64,000 nucleotides of DNA from DATDGX01 sp036521875 (GCA_036521875.1 DATDGX010000006.1:1-64000), one strand, 5' to 3'; shown: positions 6,856 to 16,790, numbered from the stretch's first letter. Notes: generated from the letters alone by a model not told the origin. Program-made: numbers and translations.

Positions 6856-7986
6856 ATGAGCGAGACCACGAATACATTTCGCACCGAAGAGATGTCGCTC
6901 AACATGGGGCCGCAGCATCCGTCGACCCATGGCGTGCTGCGCTTCGTGGTGCGCGCCGACGGCGAGGTGATGCGCGAGGCGATCCCCGACGTCGGCTACC
7001 TGCATCGCTCGATCGAAAAAATTGCGGAGAAAGTCGGCTATCACGGCTTCATGCCGTACACCGACCGCGTCGACTACGTATGCGCGATGTTCACCAACCA
7101 GGGCTGGGGTATCGCATGCGAGAAGCTCGGGCATATCGAAGTGCCGAGGCGCGGCGAGTACTGCCGCGTGATCGCGGCGGAGTTCAACCGCCTCGCGTCG
7201 CATCTGCTCTCGGTCGGCACCATGGGGATGGACATCGGCGCGATGACGCCGTTCACGCACGCGATTCGTGAGCGCGAGATGATCAACGACCTGATCGAGG
7301 AGCTGTGCGGCGCGCGGCTGACGTTCAATTACATGCGCATCGGGGGTGTTGCGTGGGACCTGCCGCCTGGCTGGCGCGAGAAGGCAGTGGCCTATCTCGA
7401 CCATCTCGATCCGATCATCGACGAGTACAACGCGCTGATTTCCTTCAACAAGATTTTCGTCGAGCGGCTGATCAATATCGGAATCATCACGCCCGCCGAC
7501 GCGATTAACTACAACCTGGTCGGCCCCAACCTGCGCGCCTGCGGTATCAAGTGGGATATTCGCAAGGACATCCCGTATTCGGTTTATCCCGATTTCGACT
7601 TCGAAGTGCCGATTGGAAAAGGCGAGTGGGGCACGCTCGGCGATTCGATGGACCGCTACATGGTGCGGATGCGCGAGATGAAGGAGTCGGTGAAAATCCT
7701 GCGCCAGGCGCTCAAGCAGATTCCGCCCGGCTCGGTCCTCGCCAAAGTCGCGCGCAACTTCAAGCCGCCCGCCGGCGAATGCCAGGTGCGCGTCGAGAGT
7801 GCGCGCGGCGACATGGGCTGGTACGTAGTGAGCGACGGGACCGGATATCCGTGGCGCGTGCACGTACGCACCGGTTCGTTCGCCGCGATGGGAATCATCC
7901 AGAAGCTTTCGGCGGGTCTGATGATCGCGGACCTGGTCGCGCTGATCGCGAGCCTCGACGTCATCGCCCCGGAGATCGATCGCTAA
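6856..7986 (+). CDS. nuoD: NADH-quinone oxidoreductase subunit D
   Basis: 376 residues, the 49-kDa subunit that forms the quinone pocket with NuoB. The quinone-site segment MGPQHPSTHGVL sits near residue 17, followed by PYTDRVDYVCAM (conserved Tyr), then DIGAMTPFTHAIREREMI, VGPNLRACG and YPDFDFEVPIGKGE. The C-terminus ends DVIAPEIDR, as in the family. There is a 24-bp gap after nuoC and 15 bp before nuoH. nuoE, nuoF and nuoG, which normally follow here, are absent. Confidence 0.97.
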   Translation: MSETTNTFRTEEMSLNMGPQHPSTHGVLRFVVRADGEVMREAIPDVGYLHRSIEKIAEKVGYHGFMPYTDRVDYVCAMFTNQGWGIACEKLGHIEVPRRGEYCRVIAAEFNRLASHLLSVGTMGMDIGAMTPFTHAIREREMINDLIEELCGARLTFNYMRIGGVAWDLPPGWREKAVAYLDHLDPIIDEYNALISFNKIFVERLINIGIITPADAINYNLVGPNLRACGIKWDIRKDIPYSVYPDFDFEVPIGKGEWGTLGDSMDRYMVRMREMKESVKILRQALKQIPPGSVLAKVARNFKPPAGECQVRVESARGDMGWYVVSDGTGYPWRVHVRTGSFAAMGIIQKLSAGLMIADLVALIASLDVIAPEIDR

Positions 7987-8001
7987 TTAAATCACGCTTC
8001 G

Positions 8002-9192
8002 ATGCAGACGCTCATCGACTCAATCATCGCCTCGGGCGCCTTCGGCGCGCATCCGCCGCGCGACATCGTCGGCGCGATCGTGATCGCCGTCATGTGCGCG
8101 GTCGTGTTGCTTGGCATCGCGATTCCGTTCGCCGGCATCGTGACCTGGGCGGAGCGCCGCGTATGGGCGCGCATCCAGTCGCGCGTCGGTCCCAACCGCG
8201 TCGGGCCGCAGGGCTTCCTGCAATGGCTCGCCGACGGCATCAAGCACATCTGCAAGGAAGACCTGATTCCCGCCGAGGCCGACTCGCACCTGTTCAAGCT
8301 CGCGCCGTACCTGGTGATGCTCGCGTTCCTGCTGCCGTGGGCGGTGATGCCGTTCTCGTCGTCGCTCATCCTTGCCGACCTGAACGTCGGCATCCTTTAT
8401 ATGACTGCGGTCACGGCGCTTACCGTGGTCGGCGTGCTGATGGCGGGATGGTCGTCGAACGACAAGTGGTCGTTGATCGGCGGGATCCGATCCGCCGCGC
8501 AAATCGTGAGCTACGAAATTCCCGCGGGGCTTTCGATCTTCCCGGTGGTGCTGATGACCGGCACGCTCTCGATGCAGGGCATCATCAAGGCGCAGGGCTG
8601 GGCGCCGCAGCATTGGTTCCTGCTCGCCAATCCGTTCACTTTCATCGCGGCGAATATCCTGTTCATCTCCGCGCTCGCCGAGGGCAACCGCACGCCGTTC
8701 GATTTGCCGGAGGCCGAGTCCGAGCTGGTCGCCGGCTTCGCGACCGAGTACAGCGGGATGCGCTACACGTTTTTCTTCATGGCGGAGTGGGGGAATCTGT
8801 TCATCATCGGCGCGATCATGACGACCCTGTTCCTCGGCGGATGGCAGTTTCCGCACGTCAGCCAGAGCGCGGTGGTGATGAACGTGCTGCAACTGATCGT
8901 CTTCAACGTGAAAGTGCTGTTCGTGGTCTTCGTCGCGATGTGGATTCGCGCGACGTTGCCGCGGGTGCGCATCGATCAGCTCATGACGGTATGCTGGAAG
9001 TACCTGGTGCCGCTCGCATTCGTCGACATGATCGGGACCGCGGTGTGGGTCGCGATCTGGCCCGACGGCAATCGCGTGATGGGCTATCTGATGCTGGCGG
9101 CGGGAATCGTGCTCGCGGTCTTGTTCATCCAGCGGGTGGTATACTATTTGAAGCGGTCGCGGATGGAGCTTTATTTCCGTCCGGGGATTTGA
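8002..9192 (+). CDS. nuoH: NADH-quinone oxidoreductase subunit H
   Basis: 396-residue membrane subunit that links the peripheral arm to the proton pumps. Around eight to nine hydrophobic helices are visible. The conserved loop ERRVWARIQSRVGPNRVGP sits after helix 1, and the EGNRTPFDLPEAESELVAGF stretch, rich in acidic residues, is the hallmark of NuoH near the quinone entry. ATG 8002 lies 15 bp after nuoD. Confidence 0.96.
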   Translation: MQTLIDSIIASGAFGAHPPRDIVGAIVIAVMCAVVLLGIAIPFAGIVTWAERRVWARIQSRVGPNRVGPQGFLQWLADGIKHICKEDLIPAEADSHLFKLAPYLVMLAFLLPWAVMPFSSSLILADLNVGILYMTAVTALTVVGVLMAGWSSNDKWSLIGGIRSAAQIVSYEIPAGLSIFPVVLMTGTLSMQGIIKAQGWAPQHWFLLANPFTFIAANILFISALAEGNRTPFDLPEAESELVAGFATEYSGMRYTFFFMAEWGNLFIIGAIMTTLFLGGWQFPHVSQSAVVMNVLQLIVFNVKVLFVVFVAMWIRATLPRVRIDQLMTVCWKYLVPLAFVDMIGTAVWVAIWPDGNRVMGYLMLAAGIVLAVLFIQRVVYYLKRSRMELYFRPGI

Positions 9193-9211
9193 TTGACGAC
9201 TCGGGGAACGC

Positions 9212-9808
9212 ATGAGCGCGGCGCGCGAATACCTTCATAATATCCGGCAGACGGTCGGCACCATCTTCGAAGGGATGGCGATCACGGCGTCGCACTTCGT
9301 GCGCAAGCCGTACACGGTTCAGTACCCGGACCGGATGCCGGTGCGGGTGCAGGACACGCTGCCGTTTCGCTATCGCGGGATCCTGGAAGTCGATCTCGAG
9401 ATTTGCACCGGATGCCTGGCGTGCGAGCGCGCGTGCCCCATCGACTGCATCGTCATCGCGATGGAGAAGGATCCCCAGACCAAGCTGCTGACGCTCTCGC
9501 AGTTCGATATCGATATCGCCAAGTGCATGTTCTGCGGATTGTGCAGCGAGCCGTGTCCGACCGGCTCGATTCATCACACCACCGAGTTCGAGGGCGCCGA
9601 CTATTCGCTGGAAAGTTTGATTCGACGTTTCGTGAAGGACCCGGTCATCGCGTACAAGCCCAAGAAAGGACCCGAGACCGACCCGCGCATCGCGCCGATT
9701 CTGAATCGTGGCATGCGTTACCTCGACGAATTCGCCCAGCCTGGAGGCGACAAACCGCCCGGAGGCGATAAACCGACGGAAGAGGAAGGGGCGGAGGAAT
9801 CCGCTTAG
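9212..9808 (+). CDS. nuoI: NADH-quinone oxidoreductase subunit I
   Basis: 198 residues. The 2x[4Fe-4S] ferredoxin-like subunit carries N6a and N6b. The ligands are C65, C68, C71, C75 (CTGCLACERACP) and C105, C108, C111, C115 (CMFCGLCSEPCP). The C-terminal tail, after about residue 170, is an acidic and Gly/Pro-rich extension with a short repeat (GGDKPPGGDKP) and is unlikely to be structured. The spacing from nuoH is 19 bp. If the complex really lacks EFG, this subunit would be the entry point for electrons from a ferredoxin. Confidence 0.96.
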   Translation: MSAAREYLHNIRQTVGTIFEGMAITASHFVRKPYTVQYPDRMPVRVQDTLPFRYRGILEVDLEICTGCLACERACPIDCIVIAMEKDPQTKLLTLSQFDIDIAKCMFCGLCSEPCPTGSIHHTTEFEGADYSLESLIRRFVKDPVIAYKPKKGPETDPRIAPILNRGMRYLDEFAQPGGDKPPGGDKPTEEEGAEESA

Positions 9809-9847
9809 AGCGCTCGCGCCGCGCCTGCCGGTCCGGAAAAAACTGAC

Positions 9848-10345
9848 ATGCTCGCACAGGTAATCTTCTACGCGCTCGCAGCGCTGACGGTCGGATCGGC
9901 GGCGTTCGTCGCGTTTTCGCGCAACATCGTGTACTCGACCTTCTCGCTGCTCGGCGCGTTCATGGGCGTGGTCGCGATCTACGTGCTGCTCGCGGCGGAC
10001 TTCGTCGCGATGGTGCAGTTGCTGGTCTATGTCGGCGGCATCCTGGTGTTGACGATTTTCGCGGTGATGCTCACCCAGGGAATCGCCGACGTGACGGTTT
10101 CCAACCGCGCGGTCGGCACCGCGCCGGCGCTCGCGACGGTCGGGATCGCAGGCGCAATCATGCTCTACGCGATCGTCCGCACCCCGTGGCATCAGGCGCC
10201 GGCCTCCGCGATGGCGCCGACCACGTACGGAATCGGCAATGCGTTCCTCGGCGACTACGTGCTGCCATTCGAAGTCGCCTCGCTGGTGCTGCTCTCGGCG
10301 CTGATCGGAGCGATCGTGATCTCGCGCCACGAGGCGAGGGAGTAG
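9848..10345 (+). CDS. nuoJ: NADH-quinone oxidoreductase subunit J
   Basis: 165-residue membrane subunit with five hydrophobic helices. Conserved segments include FSLLGAFMGVVAIYVLL and the pi-bulge helix FVAMVQLLVYVGGILVLTIF, a region that moves during proton pumping. It ends 8 bp before nuoK. Confidence 0.94.
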   Translation: MLAQVIFYALAALTVGSAAFVAFSRNIVYSTFSLLGAFMGVVAIYVLLAADFVAMVQLLVYVGGILVLTIFAVMLTQGIADVTVSNRAVGTAPALATVGIAGAIMLYAIVRTPWHQAPASAMAPTTYGIGNAFLGDYVLPFEVASLVLLSALIGAIVISRHEARE

Positions 10346-10353
10346 GGCGCGCG

Positions 10354-10668
10354 ATGGGCGGGGGAATCACGCTCAACCACTTCCTTGTCCTGAGCCTGGT
10401 GATTTTCGCGCTCGGGCTTTTCACCGTGCTCACGCGCCGCAACGCGATCGGCATCCTGATGGGCGTCGAGCTCATCCTCAACTCCGCCAACATCAACTAC
10501 CTGGCCTTCGCGTTCTACGGCGGCGGCACTTACGATGGGCAGATTTTTGCGATCTTCGTGATCATGCTCGCGGCGGCAGAGGCGGTCATCGGGCTCGCTG
10601 TGGTGCTCGCGATCTATCAGAACTTCCGGACCATCGACGTCGATGCGGCCGAGACAATGAGCGGATAA
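10354..10668 (+). CDS. nuoK: NADH-quinone oxidoreductase subunit K
   Basis: 104 residues, the normal size for this three-helix proton-channel subunit. The two conserved Glu residues appear in IGILMGVELILNSANINYLA (Glu38 region) and IMLAAAEAVIGLAVVLAIY (Glu74 region). ATG 10354 gives the family length; an open frame extends further upstream over nuoJ but is not used. It lies 6 bp before nuoL. Confidence 0.95.
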   Translation: MGGGITLNHFLVLSLVIFALGLFTVLTRRNAIGILMGVELILNSANINYLAFAFYGGGTYDGQIFAIFVIMLAAAEAVIGLAVVLAIYQNFRTIDVDAAETMSG

Positions 10669-10674
10669 CCGCTG

Positions 10675-12735
10675 ATGGAACATCCGCTAAGCGTTACCTT
10701 CGTGCGATGGATCGTGTTGCTGCCGCTGATCGGCGCGGCGATCAATTTCCTCGCCGGCGCGTGGCTGCAGAAGACTTTCGGCAAACGCGCGATAAGCATT
10801 GTCGGATGCGGCGTCGTCATCGCCGCGTTCGCGATCGCAGTCCGCGGCTTCATCGCGATGCTCGCGCTCGCGCCCGATTCGCGCTTCATGCTCGACGACC
10901 TGTGGCGATGGTTCGACGTCGGCGGCCTCAACCTCGACATCGCGTTCTGGCTCGACCCGCTCTCGATGGTGATGACGCTGATCGTCACCGGCGTCGGCGG
11001 CCTGATCCACATCTACTCGATCGGCTACATGCACGACGACGACGGCTACTGGCGCTTCTTCGGATGGCTCAACCTGTTCACGTTCGCGATGCTGGTGCTG
11101 GTGCTCGGCGACAACCTGTGGCTGATGTTCGTCGGATGGGAAGGCGTCGGCCTGTGCTCGTTCGCGCTGATCGGCTTCTGGTACAAGGTGCTCGCGAACA
11201 CCACCGCCGGCAACAAGGCGTTCATTGTCAATCGCGTCGGCGATCTGGCTTTCGTGATCGGGCTGTTCAGCCTGTTCTGGGCGCTCGGCTCAGTCGGCCA
11301 TCCGACTCTGGTCACGCGCGAGGTCGCGCAGTACGCGCCGCTGCTCGCCGGGATGCCGGGCTACCTGGGACTCTCGCTAGTCGGTTTCGCGACGCTGATG
11401 ATGTTCATCGGAGCGACCGGCAAGTCCGCGCAGATTCCACTTTACATCTGGCTGCCCGATGCGATGGCGGGACCGACTCCGGTCAGCGCTCTCATCCATG
11501 CCGCGACCATGGTGACCGCGGGCATCTACATGGTCGCGCGGCTCAACTTCCTGTTCTCGATGGCGCCGGGCACCATGACGGTGGTAGCGGTGGTGGGCGG
11601 CGCGACCGCGCTCTTCGCCGCGACGATCGGCCTCGCGCAGAACGACATCAAGAAGGTGCTCGCGTACTCGACCATCAGCCAGCTCGGCTACATGTTCGCG
11701 GCGGTCGGCGTCGGCGCGTATGCGGCCGGCGTTTTTCACCTGATGACGCATGCGTTCTTCAAGGCGTGTTTGTTTCTTGGCTCGGGCTCGGTGATTCACG
11801 CGATGGGCGGCGAGCAGGACATGCGCAAGATGGGCGGGCTGCGCCACAAGCTGCCGATCACGTTCGTCACGTTTCTCGCCGCGACCCTCGCGATTTCCGG
11901 AGTGCCGCCGTTCGCCGGCTTCATGTCCAAGGACGAGATCATCTGGCAGGCCTTCTCGCACGGACACATCGCGGTGTGGGCGCTCCTGCTGCTCGGCGCG
12001 GGCATCACAGTCTTCTACATGTTCCGCCAGGTCTACATGACGTTCTTCGGCGAGTTCCGCGGCACCCACGAGCAGGAGCATCATCTGCACGAGTCGCCGC
12101 CCTCGATGGCATACGTGCTGATCGTGCTCGGCGTACTCTCGGTGTTCGGCGGACTGGTCAAAATTCCCGACTTCATTTTGATCTACAAACCGTTCGAGAC
12201 CTTCCTCGATCCGGTGTTCGCTTCCGAGGCGACGCGCCGGATCACCGAGGCCGGGATTCACAGCCACGCGACCGAAGCCGCCTTCGGCCTGATCACGTTC
12301 ACCATGGTGGTCATCGGATGGCTCGCGGCGGACATGATGTACCGGCGGAAGATCATCCACCCCGAGCGCTTCGCTACGGCGTTCGGCGGCTTCGTCTATG
12401 AGTGGGTATTGAACAAGTACTATGTCGACGAGCTATATGAATTGGCCGTGGTGCAACCATACCTGGCCGCGACCCGGATGTTTGCGTGGTTCGACCTGAA
12501 TATCATCGACGGCGTCGTGAATCTCGCCGGCGCGTTTGTAGTATTCGGTGCATGGCTCTCAGGCTTGTTCGATAACTACATCGTCGACGGGCTGGTGAAC
12601 TCGGCATCCAACCTGACGCTCGACGTGGGCGGCCGGCTGCGGCGGCTGCAGACCGGATCGATCAATGGCTATCTGTACGGAATCCTGGCCGCAGTGATGC
12701 TGATATTGCTATTCCGCGCAGTAGTAAGAGCGTAA
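10675..12735 (+). CDS. nuoL: NADH-quinone oxidoreductase subunit L
   Basis: 686 residues, the distal antiporter-like proton pump with a long C-terminal lateral helix. Visible are FVGWEGVGLCSFALIGFW (pumping Glu), SAQIPLYIWLPDAMAGPTPV followed by SALIHAATMVTAGIYMV, YSTISQLGYMFAAVGVGAY, and THAFFKACLFLGSGSVIHAM. The last 60 residues form the amphipathic helix and end in a hydrophobic anchor. The start is 6 bp after nuoK, and 51 bp separate it from nuoM. Confidence 0.97.
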   Translation: MEHPLSVTFVRWIVLLPLIGAAINFLAGAWLQKTFGKRAISIVGCGVVIAAFAIAVRGFIAMLALAPDSRFMLDDLWRWFDVGGLNLDIAFWLDPLSMVMTLIVTGVGGLIHIYSIGYMHDDDGYWRFFGWLNLFTFAMLVLVLGDNLWLMFVGWEGVGLCSFALIGFWYKVLANTTAGNKAFIVNRVGDLAFVIGLFSLFWALGSVGHPTLVTREVAQYAPLLAGMPGYLGLSLVGFATLMMFIGATGKSAQIPLYIWLPDAMAGPTPVSALIHAATMVTAGIYMVARLNFLFSMAPGTMTVVAVVGGATALFAATIGLAQNDIKKVLAYSTISQLGYMFAAVGVGAYAAGVFHLMTHAFFKACLFLGSGSVIHAMGGEQDMRKMGGLRHKLPITFVTFLAATLAISGVPPFAGFMSKDEIIWQAFSHGHIAVWALLLLGAGITVFYMFRQVYMTFFGEFRGTHEQEHHLHESPPSMAYVLIVLGVLSVFGGLVKIPDFILIYKPFETFLDPVFASEATRRITEAGIHSHATEAAFGLITFTMVVIGWLAADMMYRRKIIHPERFATAFGGFVYEWVLNKYYVDELYELAVVQPYLAATRMFAWFDLNIIDGVVNLAGAFVVFGAWLSGLFDNYIVDGLVNSASNLTLDVGGRLRRLQTGSINGYLYGILAAVMLILLFRAVVRA

Positions 12736-12786
12736 TGCCGGCGCGCGCCAAAATGCATGCGAGACCAAGACGGACGTTAACCTGAA

Positions 12787-14286
12787 ATGACCCACGCGCT
12801 TACAATTATAACTTTCGTGCCGCTGCTCGGCTCGATAGTGATTCTCGCGCTGCCCAACGCGACGAAGGAATTCTACAAGTGGATAGCGGTTGCAGCGACG
12901 ATCCCGCAACTTGCTATTGCGATTTACCTGTACCAGCACTTCGACACCACCACCACCGCGATGCAATTCACGGAGAAGTACTCGTGGATGTCCGCCTACC
13001 ACATTAACTACTTCATGGGCATCGACGGTATTTCGATTTCGATGGTGCTGCTGACCGCGCTGATCTGCTTCATCTCGGTGTTTGCGAGCTTCGGCATCAA
13101 CCGCGCCGAGAAGGGCTATTACGCGCTGCTGCTGATGCTCGACACGGGCATGATGGGCGTCTTCGTCTCGCTTGATTTTTTCCTGTTCTACATTTTCTGG
13201 GAAGTGATGCTGCTGCCGATGTACTTCCTGATAGGCATCTGGGGCGGCCCGCGGCGCGAGTACGCCGCGATCAAGTTCTTTCTTTACACGCTGCTCGGCT
13301 CGGTGCTGATCCTGCTCGCGATGCTCGGGCTGTACTACTACAGTCCCACTCCGACCTTCGACATGACTCAGCTCGCGGCGAACGCGGGCGCATATCCGAT
13401 GAGCTTTCAGCGCATCGTGTGGATAGCGCTATTCATCGGCTTCGCAATCAAGATTCCCGCCTTCCCGTTCCATACCTGGCTGCCAGACGCGCACGTCGAG
13501 GCGCCTACTGCCATCTCGGTCATCCTGGCCGGCGTTCTGCTCAAGATGGGCACCTACGGAATCCTGCGCGTCAATTTCTCGATGCTGCCCGGCGCCAGCC
13601 ATGAGCTCGCGTGGCTGTTCCTCGGCGTGATCGGGACTATCAACATAGTATATGGCGCGATGTGCGCGATGGCGCAGACTGACTATAAGAAACTGATTGC
13701 CTATTCGTCGATTAGTCACATGGGTTACGTGATGCTCGGCATCGCGTCGTTCACCGCCGCGGGAATCAACGGTGCGGTGCTGCAGATGTTCAATCACGGG
13801 ACCATCACGGCGATGCTCTTTATCCTGGTCGGCGTGATCTACGACCGCGCGCATCACCGCGAGATCAACGGCTTCGGCGGCCTCGCGCAGGAGATGCCGC
13901 TCTACGCTGGCATGACCGGGTTCGCGTTCTTCGCCGGGATGGGACTGCCGGGAATGTCCGCGTTCATTTCGGAGGTGCTGGTGCTGCTCGGAGCATGGCA
14001 GACCCATCCGCTGATGACGGTGTTCGCCGCCGCGACCGCAATTCTCACCGCGGGATATTTGCTGTGGACCTTCCAGCGCATCTACCTGGGTCCGCTCAAC
14101 GAGAAGTATAAGTCGCTCCCCGACCTCAGCTTCCGTGAGGCGTTCACCTTGGTCCCGCTCGCCGTCATCGTGCTCATTCTCGGCGTTTACCCGCATGCGA
14201 TCCTGGGCCTGCTCAACACCTCGCTCGTGCATCTGAACGAGGTCGTGCTTGCAGCGCCAGGCGCCGCGGTCGCGCTGATTCACTAG
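12787..14286 (+). CDS. nuoM: NADH-quinone oxidoreductase subunit M
   Basis: 499-residue antiporter-like proton pump of the membrane arm. Key patterns are IFWEVMLLPMYFLIGIWGG (essential Glu), FAIKIPAFPFHTWLPDAHVE, APTAISVILAGVLLKMGTYG, and AYSSISHMGYVMLGI. About 14 membrane helices fit the length. The downstream nuoN starts 5 bp after its stop. Confidence 0.97.
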   Translation: MTHALTIITFVPLLGSIVILALPNATKEFYKWIAVAATIPQLAIAIYLYQHFDTTTTAMQFTEKYSWMSAYHINYFMGIDGISISMVLLTALICFISVFASFGINRAEKGYYALLLMLDTGMMGVFVSLDFFLFYIFWEVMLLPMYFLIGIWGGPRREYAAIKFFLYTLLGSVLILLAMLGLYYYSPTPTFDMTQLAANAGAYPMSFQRIVWIALFIGFAIKIPAFPFHTWLPDAHVEAPTAISVILAGVLLKMGTYGILRVNFSMLPGASHELAWLFLGVIGTINIVYGAMCAMAQTDYKKLIAYSSISHMGYVMLGIASFTAAGINGAVLQMFNHGTITAMLFILVGVIYDRAHHREINGFGGLAQEMPLYAGMTGFAFFAGMGLPGMSAFISEVLVLLGAWQTHPLMTVFAAATAILTAGYLLWTFQRIYLGPLNEKYKSLPDLSFREAFTLVPLAVIVLILGVYPHAILGLLNTSLVHLNEVVLAAPGAAVALIH

Positions 14287-14291
14287 CGCCG

Positions 14292-15782
14292 ATGGATCTG
14301 GGTAACCTCGCGAGCCTCGCCCATTTTCTGCCCGAGCTTCTGCTCGTCTCGGGCACGCTGCTGATCGTCATCATCGATCTCGCCGTCACCGACAAGTCGA
14401 TCCTTGGATACATCGCACTCGTTACGACGGCGGGGACTTTGTTGCTGATCGCGCTCGAGCCAGCGACGGTTGGCGGCGCATGGCTGTTCCATCGGATGCT
14501 GGTGTTCGATTCGTTCTCGATTTATTTTCGCGCGCTGATCGCACTGGGCGGCCTGATTGGCGTCTATATGTCGATCGGCTCCGTCGAAGTGCGCGGCAGC
14601 GACCAGGGCGAGTACTACGCGATTCTGCTCGCGAGCACGTTCGCGATGTTCCTGATGGCGGAGTCGGCCAACCTGCTGATGGCGTACCTGTCGCTCGAGT
14701 TCGTCAGCCTGACCTCGTACATCTTGACCGGATTCCTGCGCCATAACCGCCGCTCGCTGGAGGCCGCGCTCAAGTACCTGATTTACGGCGGCGTCGCTTC
14801 GGGCACGATGATCTACGGGATGAGCTGGATCTTCGGCATCAGCGGGTCGCTCGACTTCACCGTGATCAATCGCGCGCTTTCCACGCCCGGCCATCTGCCT
14901 GTCCTCGCGGTGTTCATTTCGCTGGTCTTGATCCTGGCCGGGATGGGCTACAAGGTCGCATCGGTGCCGTTCCATATGTGGGCGCCCGACGTATACACCG
15001 GCGCGCCAATTCCGATCACGACGTTCCTCGCGATCGGCTCCAAGGCCGCCGGCTTCGCGCTGCTGACGCGATTTTTCTTTCCCGCGATTTCACATCTGGC
15101 GGCGGGCGGAAGCTGGCAGGCCCTTGCCGGAGTGGACTGGCCGCAACTGCTGCTCTTCGTCTGCATCATCACGATGACGCTTGGCAACCTGGCCGCGCTG
15201 CAGCAGACCAACATGAAGCGCCTGCTCGCATACTCGAGTATCGCGCAGGCCGGTTACGCGCTGATGGGATTCGTGGTGCTCTCGAACGATGGCATCCAGG
15301 CGATGCTCTTCTACCTGTTCGCGTATTATCTGATGGACGCGGGCGCGTTCCTGGTGGTGATGATCGTCGCGAATTCGACCGGCCGCGAGGATATCGACGC
15401 GTATCGCGGCCTGGCGTGGCGCGGTGGAATCGTCCCCGCGTTCGCGCTCACGATCTTTTTGTTCTCCCTCACCGGAATCCCGCTGACCGTCGGATTCATC
15501 GGCAAGTTCTATCTATTCGCGGCGGTGATCCACAGCCAGTTCTACATCCTGGCGCTGGTCGGAATCCTCAACTCGGTAGTGTCGCTTTACTATTACCTGC
15601 GGCCGATCAAGACGATGTTCTTCGATCAGCCGAAAGGCGACGAGGGCACCGTCCGCATCCAGTTGTGGAATTACAGCCTGATGGGCGTGCTCGCGTGTGC
15701 GACGATCCTGTTCGGGCTTTACTGGGCGCCGATTCTCGCGTTCGCAAGCCGCTCGCTGAGCTTCTTCGTCGGGCCCGCCTGA
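14292..15782 (+). CDS. nuoN: NADH-quinone oxidoreductase subunit N
   Basis: 496-residue third antiporter-like subunit and last gene of the operon. Family patterns include YLSLEFVSLTSYILTGFLR (Glu), YLIYGGVASGTMIYGMSW, VPFHMWAPDVYTGAPIPIT, and RLLAYSSIAQAGYALMGFV. It ends 24 bp before the convergently read purU gene, with no obvious U-tract terminator between them. Confidence 0.96.
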   Translation: MDLGNLASLAHFLPELLLVSGTLLIVIIDLAVTDKSILGYIALVTTAGTLLLIALEPATVGGAWLFHRMLVFDSFSIYFRALIALGGLIGVYMSIGSVEVRGSDQGEYYAILLASTFAMFLMAESANLLMAYLSLEFVSLTSYILTGFLRHNRRSLEAALKYLIYGGVASGTMIYGMSWIFGISGSLDFTVINRALSTPGHLPVLAVFISLVLILAGMGYKVASVPFHMWAPDVYTGAPIPITTFLAIGSKAAGFALLTRFFFPAISHLAAGGSWQALAGVDWPQLLLFVCIITMTLGNLAALQQTNMKRLLAYSSIAQAGYALMGFVVLSNDGIQAMLFYLFAYYLMDAGAFLVVMIVANSTGREDIDAYRGLAWRGGIVPAFALTIFLFSLTGIPLTVGFIGKFYLFAAVIHSQFYILALVGILNSVVSLYYYLRPIKTMFFDQPKGDEGTVRIQLWNYSLMGVLACATILFGLYWAPILAFASRSLSFFVGPA

Positions 15783-15806
15783 CGGGCAGCCGCTACGGAC
15801 GCGCGA

Positions 15807-16670
15807 CTACTCAAAAACAATCGTCCGGTTGTGATGGATCAGCACTTGCTTTTTGAGATGCGCGCGCACGGCGTGCGCGAGGACCATCACCTCGAGATCC
15901 TTTCCCTTGCGCGTTAAGTCCGCGACCGTGTCGCGATGCGTCACCGCGGTGGTCGCTTGCGCGATGATCGGACCCGCGTCCAGCTCTTCGGTCACGTAGT
16001 GAGCAGTCGCGCCGATCAGTTTCACCCCCCGGTCGTGGGCCTGCTTGTGCGGGCGCTGTCCCGCGAAAGCAGGCAGGAAGCTATGGTGGATATTCACGAT
16101 CGGCTTGGCCCACTTGCGTAGAAAATCTCCGGACAGCACCTGCATATAGCGCGCGAGCACCACCGTGTCGGCGCGAAGCTCGCCCAGCCGCTCCAGGAGC
16201 GCCTGCTCGGCGGCGGCTTTACCGTCCTTGTTCACCGGAATCACGGTGAAGGGAACTTCGAACGGACGCGCCAGCGGCTCCAGGTCGGGATGATTGCTGA
16301 CTACGCCGACCACGTCTCCGTCAAGTTCGCCAACGTGATGGCGGCTCAGCAGGTCGATCATGCAGTGTGGCAGCCGTGACGCCATGATGACTGTTCGGTC
16401 GCGCTTGGCGGTGTCGTACAGATGGAAACGCAACTGCTCCCACTTGAGCAGCCCCGGAATCGCGGTCTTGAGTTCTGTCGCCAGCTCCGGGACCGGGCGC
16501 TGCAGGCTCTCGAAATGAATCCGCCAGAAGAAGTGGCCGTCCTCGTCGTCGCTGTGCTGGTCGGACGTGATGATGTTGCATCCAAGCTCGAACAGATGGC
16601 TCGAGACGCGCGCGATGATGCCCGGACGATCAATGCACGAAATCAGGAGGGTAGCTTTGCCTGCGGCCAC
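15807..16670 (-). CDS. purU: Formyltetrahydrofolate deformylase
   Basis: 287 residues. PurU hydrolyses 10-formyl-THF to formate and THF and balances one-carbon pools. The N-terminal ACT domain begins ATLLISCIDRPGIIARVSSH and the C-terminal formyltransferase-like domain contains VGVVSNHPDLEPLA, NIHHSFLPAFAGQRPHKQA, GVKLIGATAHYVTEELDAGP and the catalytic Asp. A much longer open frame reaches 16997, but I place the start at the GTG at 16670, because GGAG lies 8 bp upstream and the length then matches the family. It converges with nuoN and is divergent from rsmI. Confidence 0.93.
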   Translation of the reverse strand: MAAGKATLLISCIDRPGIIARVSSHLFELGCNIITSDQHSDDEDGHFFWRIHFESLQRPVPELATELKTAIPGLLKWEQLRFHLYDTAKRDRTVIMASRLPHCMIDLLSRHHVGELDGDVVGVVSNHPDLEPLARPFEVPFTVIPVNKDGKAAAEQALLERLGELRADTVVLARYMQVLSGDFLRKWAKPIVNIHHSFLPAFAGQRPHKQAHDRGVKLIGATAHYVTEELDAGPIIAQATTAVTHRDTVADLTRKGKDLEVMVLAHAVRAHLKKQVLIHHNRTIVFE

Positions 16671-16790
16671 GCCGGATGCTCCAGTCGTAAATGCCGCCGC
16701 AATTGTAGTGTCCCGATGCGTATGGAAACAAACGGCGGCAAGGGCGCTTGTCCCTGTGATCACTTTGCGTGAGGATTGCGCTATCGCGCG

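Noticed and set aside
6145..7863. Long minus-strand open frame (572 codons) across nuoC-nuoD
   Set aside because: Antisense to two clear complex I genes; its protein is rich in His and Arg as expected from GC-rich shadow frames.
7551..9215. Plus-strand open frame (554 codons) over nuoD-nuoH in another phase
   Set aside because: Arg/Ala/Gly-rich, no family pattern, fully overlaps recognised genes.
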